This document shows, piece by piece, positions 30,396-42,300 of a stretch of 64,000 nt of DNA. Origin of the DNA: Ashinkailepas kermadecensis. Lineage: Eukaryota; Arthropoda; Thecostraca; Neolepadidae. A model generated the notes under the pieces. The model did no database searches. It saw only the letters and a list, made by a program, of their open reading frames with translations, and was not told the DNA's origin. Numbering within the stretch: the first letter of the stretch is position 1; each line of letters opens with the position of its first letter. Where the stretch lies: NCBI GenBank assembly GCA_034440615.1, contig JAOTOM010003953.1:1-64000 (forward strand). The letters are read 5' to 3'. The translations under genes and the position numbers were made by a program.

Positions 30396-33300
30396 CTGGA
30401 AACAGCCACACGGTAGCGCCTCTTAGCAGACTGGTCGGCATCCAAAAACACTGTATCTCAGCATAGACATACAAACAGGGCTTCGCGAATGTGAAGACCC
30501 GAGCACACCATGGAGTAAGCGGTGTAGGTATCCAAGCCAGGGGCGTAGGGCCGTTTGTGATAATTGTGGAGGCCAGTGCCATTTAGCCCAGTAGGATTGA
30601 ACCTCCGAAAAGGCAAACATACCTACCGTAAGAATTATATCAACATCACGAAAAATTGATGTTCATGAACCCTTGTTCCCCAGGTTCTTACACATATGAG
30701 ATCAAAATAGCGCGAGCGAATATTACGGTTATAATGGTCATAATCGCATAAACTCATAAAGGGTTTCGATGGCCTCCAAGGGTCAAATAACTCCTCGAAT
30801 GCAACCACAGGGCGCCTTCTACAATTCATTTTTTTATATCCAGGGCCGTCGATATGCAAAGGGGGAGAGGTTTGCTCGAATCCCTCCCCTCGGTCGCACC
30901 TATGCTTAGTATCTACCACTTTTCAGTGTCCATGCTTGATATGTCTGACTTGCGAAACATCAGACTGCATTTGACAGAGTGTCGTTCACAATTGGACCCG
31001 AATTGCGTGAAATACTTTGTATGTAGCTCTGGGGTGTCATACCGCTTCACTGCCGCGCAAAAGTTCCAATTTAAACTCGAAAGAGTTATATCGTTTTCCC
31101 AGATTGATTGCCAAAATAAATACGCATACTGTTATTTTAAAGAGACACAAAGCTATAGGGCAAACGTCAACAGCCCAAATGGTTGCATGCCTTGAAGTTA
31201 AATCTATGTCAGCCCTCAAATTGCAGGTCGCTTCAGATGAACCTAAAAACAGCGAAATGCAAATGTTCTTCCCAGAAGCAACAAATCGATAAACACACTG
31301 GTTTCTAACTACACACAATTGTACTGCAAAGCGCTCATCACGTATCGCTGCTGCACACATTTCAGTACTCATTCAATGCAAGGTGTCAGCATTTGGAGTG
31401 GCTTGCGTCGAAGCCAAGATGCAGTTCAGAGAATCCAACTGGATATGATTAGACTGAACCTCGACCTCTCAAAGGAAAATGGCGTTGCATATGGCACATA
31501 AGTGAAAATTCAATAAATGGTGGGGACGGATATTTCCATAAGGCGGATGTCCGGACATCCAGATGCTCTATCGGTCGGCTGAGATAAAAAAAACAAAGGG
31601 CACAAGTTGTTGAAAGAGGGGCAGGTACGACCTAACGGAGAAGGGCCTGAGCTGCTAAAGGGGCCCCCTTTCGTTGCGTCAGAAACCCCCCACATTGGCT
31701 CAGCCCGGGGCCTTCGACGTTTGCCCGTGGCCATTCTCCGTCGACTTGGGCGGGGCTCTCTTCACCGACCGGAGACCCGGTCCATCAGCCCGTGATCCCT
31801 TTCGTCGGCCCATGGCCCATGGGCCCATTCGTCGCCGTCCTTCAGTTTACCAAGGGGTCCTTCCTGTCGTCCCGGAGTCACCGGCCGCCCGAGTGCCCTC
31901 TGGAGCGCCCAATTTCTCGCATGCTTCGTCACGCCCTATGTTAAAGTACAGCGTGTTCAACGGTCCGCTTGGCCCCTTCTGAGTACGGGGATGGGGCATT
32001 TCCCGATGTCCCAGACACCGCCTGGATCTGCGTAGTCCATGGCACATTTTCGCGTTCATATTCTATTATAAATTTAAGTTTCAGTGCACTGTCGGCTGAA
32101 TCCAACAGATAAAATAGCAGGCCTCATGCCTTCATACCTTAACTATTAGGCCTTAATTCTCGAACACTGAACACTTTGGTGTTTTATAACATAGCATAGA
32201 CAATGTATCCTTTCATGGAAATTACTTGACTTATAACTTTGCATATAACTTTAGATTCTGTGAGTTCGATGTCATTCGTCTATGAGTTTTATTGTTATTT
32301 CGAAAACGCACCATTTTAGTGCAAAAGTTCGTAAAAATGGGCCTATTGCGAGGGTCATGGCCCCATGCCCCTCCTAGAACCACCAGCGCACGGATGTCAA
32401 GTGATTTTGATATTGGTATTGAGATTCCCATTCTGATAAAACGTCATCATTCATACTGAGCAGGGAGACCAAAGCCAATCGATGGGCAAATGAGAAGTGG
32501 GTTGTGACGTGCTCTCTACCGACCTCAGGTCATAACCTGGCATGATCTCCAATGGTACCAGGTAACCATCATTGGTCCGATGGCATACCTAGGATTGGCG
32601 CTAGGGGAGGGCAAAACGGATCTGGAGGAGGCCCACTGACCTCATCTTAAAAAAGGTCCCTGGATTTTGAGCACTATTATTTTTTAAAGGGGCTCACTTT
32701 TATTTTTTAATTAAATAATTAGTGATCAACTTAATTATCCTATGAAGGGGGCCCAATCTACCACCATCGTTTATGAGTCACCGGATCTCAACCCTAACTG
32801 CCCCATCATGTTCGAAGGTTTTCCTTTTGGTATCCCTTGATAGGTGACCTCACACCGCTGAAAATACACCTGTGCAAATCAATTATAAATGTAAAATGTC
32901 AAATTTCAGGCATTCCAGTTAATAACGCCCGGTCGCCAAAACACCAACGTTCGTGGACGTGTACACCCGCCTCGGGCATTCGGCGCATTCGCCACTGCTA
33001 GGCCTCCTACGTTTTTATAATTGCACATAATAGTCTTGTACCATATTTAACGCTTGGAATGCTTTGTATGGGGGAAGCTGTGAAAATTCGATAAATTCAA
33101 TTCGATGATTAGTTCTCTTCTTCCCACATGTTCTGGTGGTTAAGAAATCCGAACACCCGCTGAACTTTGATGCCCCTCATCTCTGTAGTTAAATACGCTC
33201 CCAAGTTGGCCACCGAACCGATACCCTAGTTTACGTGTTACTTTTTGGACCCGTTGCGTTTTCATTCGTCCACGGATGTATTTTAGGGCTCCAGGGAATT

Positions 33301-36300
33301 TTTGTTTGGTGTCCGGCACATTTTTAAGATCCCAACTCTTTTTTGTTCCTTGTTTTGTCCACTGACAGTATTTTTAACGTACTGGTGCGTTTTCGAAGAA
33401 CCCGATGTAGTTCTTTAGTGCCCGGTCTTTTTGTTCATTTTGAGGACCCTGTCGCTTTTTGAGGGACCCAGTCAGTTTTTGAGGCCCCATGCGGTCTCAT
33501 CGCCCCGGTGTGCTTTGAGGCCTCCGTTGTGCTTTCTTAGAGCTTCCGGTGTGCTTATTTAGAGCTACAACGCATGTTTTAAGGCCCTGCCGCTTTTTGT
33601 AGGATTAGGTACGGTTTTCAGGACCCGGTGCATTTTCAACCTCCCGTTGTGCTCTTAGGGTCCTGCTATGTTTATTTAGGATTCCTGACGCACATTTCAG
33701 GGACCCAGCACGATTTTTGGAGCTCCGGCATAATTTCTCGAGGTCCCGGCGCGACTTTTCGGGCCCAGGTGCATGATTCCGGGGGAGGGGGGATAGGACA
33801 CCAGCTTTCTGGGCTCGACGCATTTTTTGGTGACTTCTGAATTTTTTAAAGTCCGAGTACCGGTTTGATTCTTCGAATCCTCGGCATCATATTTTGGTGT
33901 TTCGCAGCGATTTTTTCGAGCTCCGATAGGTTTTTCTTTCGGGGCTATACACAATTTTTGAAGGCCTCTCTCTATTGATATATTTCGGGCTCCGGAGCGA
34001 CTTCTCTGGCTAGGACATTCAGTTTTCTGAAACCTTCCATGTTTTAGAGAGCCCCGTTTTGATTTCTGTCGGGTCCCGATGCGATTTTTGTGGCCACGAT
34101 GTGCTGATTTGTTGCCATCGACATCAATTTTTGGTAGTCCTGAGGGGAATTTTTGATGCCGCGACCAGAATTTTTGGGACTACCAACGGGAATTTTGTGT
34201 CCCAAGCGTGATATATATATATATTTTTTTTGGGGAGGGGGGGGGGGAGGAGGTTCCCGGCGTCAATTCGCTGGATGCGTATTTAGCTGGCACCAGCGCG
34301 ATTATCGCGGACCCCGGCGCAAAATATTGAGCCCGGCGCGAGATTTCTGGTGCTCGTTGCATTTATTTAGATACTCCTTCCTCGAATTTATGGGTTCCTA
34401 GAGCGATTTTTGGAGACACGGCGTGATTCTTGGGAGCCCACCCGTTCAGGAGGGAGGGGGACATTTTGCTCTTCTGCATATCTTTTGCCACAACAATTTT
34501 GCATTTTGTGTGACAATTTTGAAGTCTGGTCATCTACGGTCAACGAGTTATTCAAGGTCAAGTGAGGTCACCTCAATAAAAAGTTCAACCAGTCGTCAAG
34601 CTTTACCGGAAAAAAGATGTTGGAATGAAACTTTCAGCGTTTGCTTATCTTTAGGGATGCAATGAAACACACCGCGAAAATTATATATTTTTTCCATTTT
34701 TTGATGAGGTATTAATTTTGCATATTTGCCCATTAGGGCCAAAGTAGAAGATTCTAGCCAGAGAAAACATTTTTCTTAGGGAAAATTGACTTAAAACAAC
34801 GTGTTGCGGTCCACTCTCTCTACCCATCAGAAAAAGAAGCATTAAAGGAAATTGAAAACTCAACTTTTTTATTTAAAAAAAATGATTTATGGGTGGACAA
34901 AAATTTTAGGGCCATGGTCGATTTCGCCTTCCTTTTCTGATTCCAAATAATGTTTTTAAATCTCCCCAAAATGAACTCCAGAGCCAAAACATGATGTCAG
35001 TCGTGATCACATAGATCCCCATAGTGACGTCACTTTTAGAGGGATGCAATTTTGGGGATGGTTTGGACCCTACTCTTCGAGCGCTCTCCGATGACACCAC
35101 TTTCGTTTTCGTGCAACGGTTAGTCTGGAAATTAGAGGGGCATAAAAGGGCCCCCGAGACGGGGTTAATAGGGGCCTAAGTTGGAGGAAGAACACTATAT
35201 GGGGCTAAGAAAGGCAGTATGAGTCTGCAGATTTGAAACGTAAGATTGACCGAGATGCTTGTACTTGTGCTTCGACTGCCTTTGTCTATCCCATCGTGGA
35301 ACTAAGATTACCAATTAGACTACAGCACGTGTCCGCTTAACCACAAGTACTCGCCGCTATTGGTTCGAACGGCCCCCCGTGGTCCCACCGCGAACAATCC
35401 TGCCATCTCACTGGAGCACGTGCGTGCGTACTCCACAGGCAATTGCCCATAATGTCATGTACACCGTGACCGTACTATGACCGACGAGGAGAGCAGGAAC
35501 ATGACCTCACCGGAGAGATCCTTGTCGCCCTCGATGATCTTGCCGCACCAGCCAGAGGGGCAGGGCGGAGCGCTGACGCCCCTCCCGCCACCGGCCAGAA
35601 GGCTGGTGACATTCTGCGGGAACGTGTCCTTGCAGTCGCCGAGCGGGCCGCGGCTGCGACAGCGGAAACATCGCCGCTGCTGATAACCTGCAACCGACGT
35701 CGCGCCGTCAGACGGTGGTCACACGGACGGTCTGGCACGGTCTGGTCCGATCCGCTCCGGTCCGATCTGGTCTGGTCTAGTCTGATCTGTCATGTTCTGG
35801 TCTGGTCTGGTCCGTTCGGGCCCCATCTGGTCTGGCTCGGGGTTTGGTCCTGGGACAGGACCAAACCCCTGGTTCGATTTGGTCCGGTCCGGTTTGGCCC
35901 AGTCCGGTCTGGTCGAATCTGGTTTGGCCCTGTCCGGTATGGTCTGGTCGGAACTAGTATAGTCGGATCTAGTCTGGTCGGATCTAGTCTAGTATTGTCT
36001 GTTTCAGCTCGGTCTAGTCTGGTCTGAGCTAGTCTGGTCTGTTCCGGTATGTTCAGATCTGGTCTGGTCTGATTTGATCTAGTCTAGTCTAGTGCAATCT
36101 AGTATAGCTTAGTCTAGACTAGTTTAGTCTGGTCTGGGCTGGGCTGATCTGGTTTGGTAGGGTCTGTTGTGTTGTGTTGTGTTGTGTTGTGTTGTGTTGC
36201 GTTGTTATGTTATGGCCTGGCCTGGCCTGGTCTGGTCTGATCGAGTTTGGTCTGGTCTTGTCTGGTCTAGTCTGAACAAGTCTGGTCTAGTCTGATCTGG

Positions 36301-39300
36301 TTTGGTATGTTCTGTTCTGTTCTGGTCTGGGCTGGTCTATTCCAGCCCGGTCTGATCTGGTCTGGGCTGGTCCGATCCGGTCTGGTCTGACAAGTACGAG
36401 ACACTATGGCAGGGCAAAGGTGTCCAGTCGGGAGTGTATCAGAACTTCTAAGGATTCAGAGCATCGAACAGTTCAAAACTTCTAAAATCCGCTAAAGTAT
36501 AATTCCTCTAATGGTTCAAAACCACTAATCGGCGGAAATTTCTTTCTGTTGGGGATGTTCAAAGCTTCTAACGTATCAAAGCAGCTCACAGTTCAAAACC
36601 TCTAAAACTGTCAAATCTCCGAAGGTCCAAATCAGCTAACTGTTCATTATACCCAACAGTTCAAAATTACTACGGTATCAAAATACCTAGAGTTCAAAGC
36701 CTCAAAGCGCTGAAAGCATCTAACGGTCAAAACCTCCAAAATGTTCAAAACCCTCAATGTTCAGAAACCATAACGTTCAGAATCTCTAAACATTCAAAAC
36801 CTCTAAACCTTGAGAAGTAATGCGCGTTCAAATCAACTAAATCAAGAACTATGGTAAAATCGGTGAATGCGCGTGAAGCGCTCGGTGCCCTCGTCGGGCA
36901 GGTAAACGGTATTCCGGTTAAATTTCGTTTGGGGAGGGGAAGGGTGGGAAGTCAGTATGCGAAAACTTTGGAAGGAAATGTTTGCTTGACTTTTGATTCC
37001 ATTGTAGGTAATCATGCACATGGATCAGACCTAGATTGAATGGATGGACCTAGATTGAAACTCCGCGTCGGCGGCACCTTTCATCTGCGTGTATCAGCGG
37101 CACCAACCTGCCACCTAGCGGACAGTAAGTAAAAACACGGAAACTCGGCCAGTTTTAGGGCGTGCGCCTATGGTAGTTCTGGGTACGCATTTCGTATTTA
37201 CATTTTTCCAATTGAATCAACCATCGCAGGAGGATGGCATCGGTCTTTCACGGTACATATTTGATCAAGGAACCTTACCGTTCTTTCCTTATTGATATAT
37301 TACGTTCCGTTCCGAAATTGTGGTGCGAAGTGAAGGCATCTGTGAGAGGGAGCCCATCTCGCCGAAAGGGTCGACCCACCGATGTTGATTTCTTAAAATG
37401 ATTGGAGAGGGAAAAGTACATGAAGGCAATAGGCACGACCAAAATGAATGGGGGGGGGGGGCACATTCCATAGGCTCCATAGGCTCCATAGGCTCCATAA
37501 GCACATTCTATGGCACATTCCATAGGCTCCCATGTTAGAAGTTGAAATTATTGCGGGTGGTGGAAGCAAGCAATGAGGGGGCAGTTTCCCCTAAAAGATA
37601 AGAATGGGCGGTTCGACTTTCGCCCCCACCCTCTTCACTCCCTAGATATGTGGCTGATATTTTTCGGTGGAGTGGCTTACACAATTGAATGGGAGAGTAC
37701 AGACTATGCCGTACCCACCAATTCGCAAAGAGGATTGAGCGAAAGTTCCATGGAGGGTATAAGCTCCCTCCCCCTACATCATACCACTGACGGGTCTATG
37801 ACTTTTCCAAGGAGACGTCATTTCTCTCGAGGGGCAGCTTTTGGTCCGGAACATTTGGATGGGGTATACTCCGATCTCCCAGAGGGGCACCATTTGTTTT
37901 TGTCTGAGGAATGCCTTTCGCCGAAAAATTCGTGGCGTGTGCTCGGACTCCCGGAGGACTCTGCCGTTCCCAGGCCGAGGAGAGCGCTACGCTAATAAAT
38001 TCGAGGGAGGGGTTACACTGGAACCTCGAAGAGAGGCGTCCTCTGGGTCATAACAGACCCCACTTTCGCTTCCTCCCCCTTGGATTAGCCCTTGCAACAT
38101 ACCCTAGCTGGCAACGCCACTACCCTTCGCCGATTCGCTACCACTTGCCAGTCGTTCGACTCACGGTGTTGTTTTATATACATTTGAGGGGGGGGGAACT
38201 GCCACCTCAATGTTTGCTTCCCACCGCAGCAATTTTAACTTCTAACATGGGAGCCTATGGAATGTGCCCCCCCCCCCCCCACAATTCATTTTGGCCTGAC
38301 CATTGCCTTCACGTACTTTGCCCTCCCCTCTAATCATTTTAAGATATCAGCATCGGTGGGCCGACCCTTTGGGCGAGGTGGGCTCCCTCTCACACATGTC
38401 TTAACTTCGCACCACGCTAACTACTGAACGGAACGTGATAAATCAATAAGGAAAGAACGGTAAAGTTCCTTGAACAATGTTGTATCATGAAAGGCTGATG
38501 AAATCCTCCTGGGATGGCTGAATCAATTTGAAAAATGCCATTACGAAAGGTGTACCCTGAACTCCCATAGGCGCACGGCCTAAAACCGGCCGCGTTTCCG
38601 TGTTTTTACTTACCCTCCACTAATTCGCAAACCGCTGTTAGTTTCCAATCCAGGCGTACATCATCCATGATCATGGCCTCGGGATCCTGCACTCGTTGGT
38701 GGGTGCCTACCTACCTACGTACGTCAAGCTACGCAGAGGTGAAAAAGTGTCCAACCTGTAACCTACACAATATCAGACACCACCAGGCTGTCACATGTTG
38801 ATGGCTCACAGTACACCAGAGTGCGAACGCGAATTATCCACGATAGATGCTAAAATGGAACAAAGAAGAATGTTTTGGTCTATATATGATCTTCAATTTT
38901 GAGTCCAGTCACTTATATCTCTCCATTCAGCAGCATTTGTAGCTGCAGGCTGAAGTGACACACTCACTGCTCCCTACACTGATACAGGCTGAACAAGACA
39001 CTGATTTGGTGATCAACAGTGATCTGAACGGTAGCGAAACATAAAAGTGGCAAAGTGAGCATAATATCTTCGCTATTTATACTATATGCTCATGGCATGC
39101 ACACTTCCGAAGAATAAGATGAACCACATACGGGTCACAGGTGTGTAGCTTTGTATACTTTTGGGAGGACACTTGCCCCCGCCCAATGTTGGCTCTGCAC
39201 CCCCCCCCACCACTCCCCCCCCACCCAATAATTTCAACTTTTAACATAGGACCCTATGTAGTATTCCCTCCAATCCATTTGGGCCTGCCCATGCCTTCAC

Positions 39301-42300
39301 GTATTGTGCCCTCCCAATAATTTTCAGAAACCTACACTTATGACAGGTCAACGGAGGGAACCTATATGAAATATTAATATTGGCAATGTGCTCATGAATT
39401 ACTCAACTTGTTTGTGATCGAGCGAGAAGAAAATTTGGCTAAAATTCGAGAACTAAAGATGTCATTAAGTTCCCATATCATAACCGTAATCAGCATACGG
39501 AACTACAGCCGCTGGCAGCGACCGCATATCGTACGTTCTCCTGTCTATTCCATCCTACCACAGCCAGTTACGACGTATTCACATACATTTACACCTGCGT
39601 CAGTCTGACGAGGCGCGGCGCCCGACTGGCGGCGGCTACCTCTGCGCAGCCGATTCACCTCGGTGAGGCGACAGATACAGCGCGCAGCTGCGATCTCGCA
39701 GATAATACACAGCTGCGCTACCAGCCAGCGTACGCACAGGGGAAAGCTGAAGTGATCGTTATTGTCCCAACGTGATCTAAGGTCAGGTTACGAGGTCAAA
39801 ATCTGAGCAATTTACAAAGAGCATATATCAGCTTGTCTTGAGAACAACATGGCTTTACTTCAAAATTGATGTTCAAAAGTGTCTCGAATGTGTCCTTAGT
39901 TGTACTTCTTTTCAAAGATGTTAGGTTAGGTTAGGCTTTTCTTTTAAGTTTAAATTAAAAAAAAATTCCTTAAAAAAACAGATCAGGCTAGGTTAGGATA
40001 TGGTATTTTTTCTCACATGAATAAAAACACTGACAATTTTTCATAAAAAGTCATTTGTTTCCTGGCATGGAAGGTTAGACAAGGTTAGGCTATGATGTAA
40101 CATGTGTTTTTTTTCCTTTGAACATTATTTTCATACTATATTACCCGACTCCAAGCCCCTTTTTAGTGCTATTTAGCCTGCCACCTGAAAAGTATGCATT
40201 TGCAGGGGAAATGAGTCGTCACATCATCTTAGACACATTCATAAACATTGCATTGGAACAAGAAATTACAGCAATTTAAAAATTACTTATTTTACTTTAC
40301 TTTAATTACTTTACTTTACTTTACTTTAATTACTTTACTTTACTTTAATTACTTTACTTTACTTTAATTACTTTACTTTACTTTAATTACTTTACTTTAC
40401 TTTAATTACTTTACTTTACTTTAATTACTTTACTTTACTTTAATTACTTTACTTTACTTTAATTACTTTACTTTACTTTAATTACTTTACTTTACTTTAC
40501 TTTAATTACTTTACTTTACTTTAATTACTTTACTTTAATTTAATTACTTTACTTTACTTTAATTACTTTAAACTGCAAATTTACCCCCAAGAAATAGTGT
40601 CCCGTTATTTTTTATTATATAAAATCTCATTCAAGGCCATCTTATTCTCACTATTTTGCTTTACAACTGAAAATAAGCACTTGTGATGGAAATCAGGGTA
40701 ATTTTGTGCCTTAGGTGTTCAAATGACAGGTTTTACTCACGTTTTGCTTCCATAAGGGAAACAAATGGGTTAGGTTTGGTTAGGTTAGGTTAGCTTAATT
40801 AATTAAGTTTATTTTTTCCCCCAAAAAAATCCACAAAATTGAGGAAAAAAATGGGAAATTATTTATCTTCAAAAGCAGGTTACGTTAGGTTAGGTTACGC
40901 TGGGCTAGGTTTTTTTCTTGAAATATTTAGAATTATCTTTTGAATTTTTTTTTTCATTAAACAAAAATAATCCTCGAAGGAAGGTTAAGCTAGGTTAGGT
41001 TGCGTTATGTTGCATTTTTATTTGATTTTGTTCACCTAACATTTATGCTATGTTACCTAACTTCTTTTTCTGGTATGCATTTGTGCAGAAAATGAGTGGT
41101 GTCATCATCTTCTTAATCATCTTCATTAACATTACATTGGAAAGACAAATTCCAAGAAATAATAAAACACCTTAAAGCACACATCTCCAGAAATCAGTGG
41201 TCACAGCATCTTAATCATGCTAGTCAACATGGTATTAAAACATCTTGTTCTCAAAATCTAATGACTTCTTGAAAATGAAATTTACCAATACAAATTGGAT
41301 TCCATTATGCTATAGCACTAATATCAAGGACAGAGTATCATAAATTCCTTGAAACCAATGTAACATATGACCTGTCCCCCCCCCCCTCCCCCGTCCCCTC
41401 GAGCATAGCTACTGAATTGCTTCAGTACGCTTCTGACACATGAACTGAAACAAGATGAGTACGATATGTCTGGATAGTTAGGAAAAACAAATTTACTGGG
41501 TATGTTAAGAAGGAAAACGGTCTGATGATAAATATAATTCATACTCAATGGTAATACGGCACCGTAAGTTGTCACCGCAACTGGAGATACTTTTCAAATA
41601 TTTGTCACTTACGCTCCTGGCCGAATGGCAGGCTTTTTCACCTCTGATAGTTGCGTCTTGTCTACCTGAACCTGCCCCCGCATTGGCGGACGTGAATTGT
41701 CTGTCAAGGTTGATGTGCACCTGAGTTCGCGAATTATTCATAATATTATACATTCAGGGTGGAAGAGGATTAACATTTAGTATTAAGTGGGGCCCAGGCC
41801 CCACCCATACCATCCATACAGTTTTTGAACCAAATATACCAAGGAAGAGCAATTTCCCGCTGAAAAACTGTGTAATGAACTAGACGGGACTCAGACGACT
41901 CAACCCTATACGATTTTTTTATCGCTCACATGACACCTTTCGGAGCAATCTCGTACTTCGTCAAGGCAAAATGAAGGCAAAATCTCCCGGCGCCTCCCCT
42001 GACGGACCGCCCGCATAAGCTGGACTAGACCGCGAGTCAATCGTCAATGTGCGGCTTTTTCGGACGACCTTCAGTCCTGGGTTGGGAGCGGGTCTTGGAC
42101 CGCAGCTCATGGGCCTGCGTGCCTATGTGTTGCCTTATCTCTGAGCTGACCGAGATAGCAGCTGCCGTTGTCGACCACCACGTGGTCACGTGATGGTGAT
42201 AGTGCTGCGTCAGCGGTGCAGTCTCTGCTCAGGCTGGCCAGCTGGCCGTGATCTCTTTCAGTGTGTTCACAGTGAGCTACTCACCTAGCCACTGCCGAGC

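Noticed and set aside
30854..31195. 113-residue Cys-containing plus-strand ORF
   Set aside because: Length is within what chance can give in 64 kb, it is antisense to the Ly6-type gene and no family pattern was seen.
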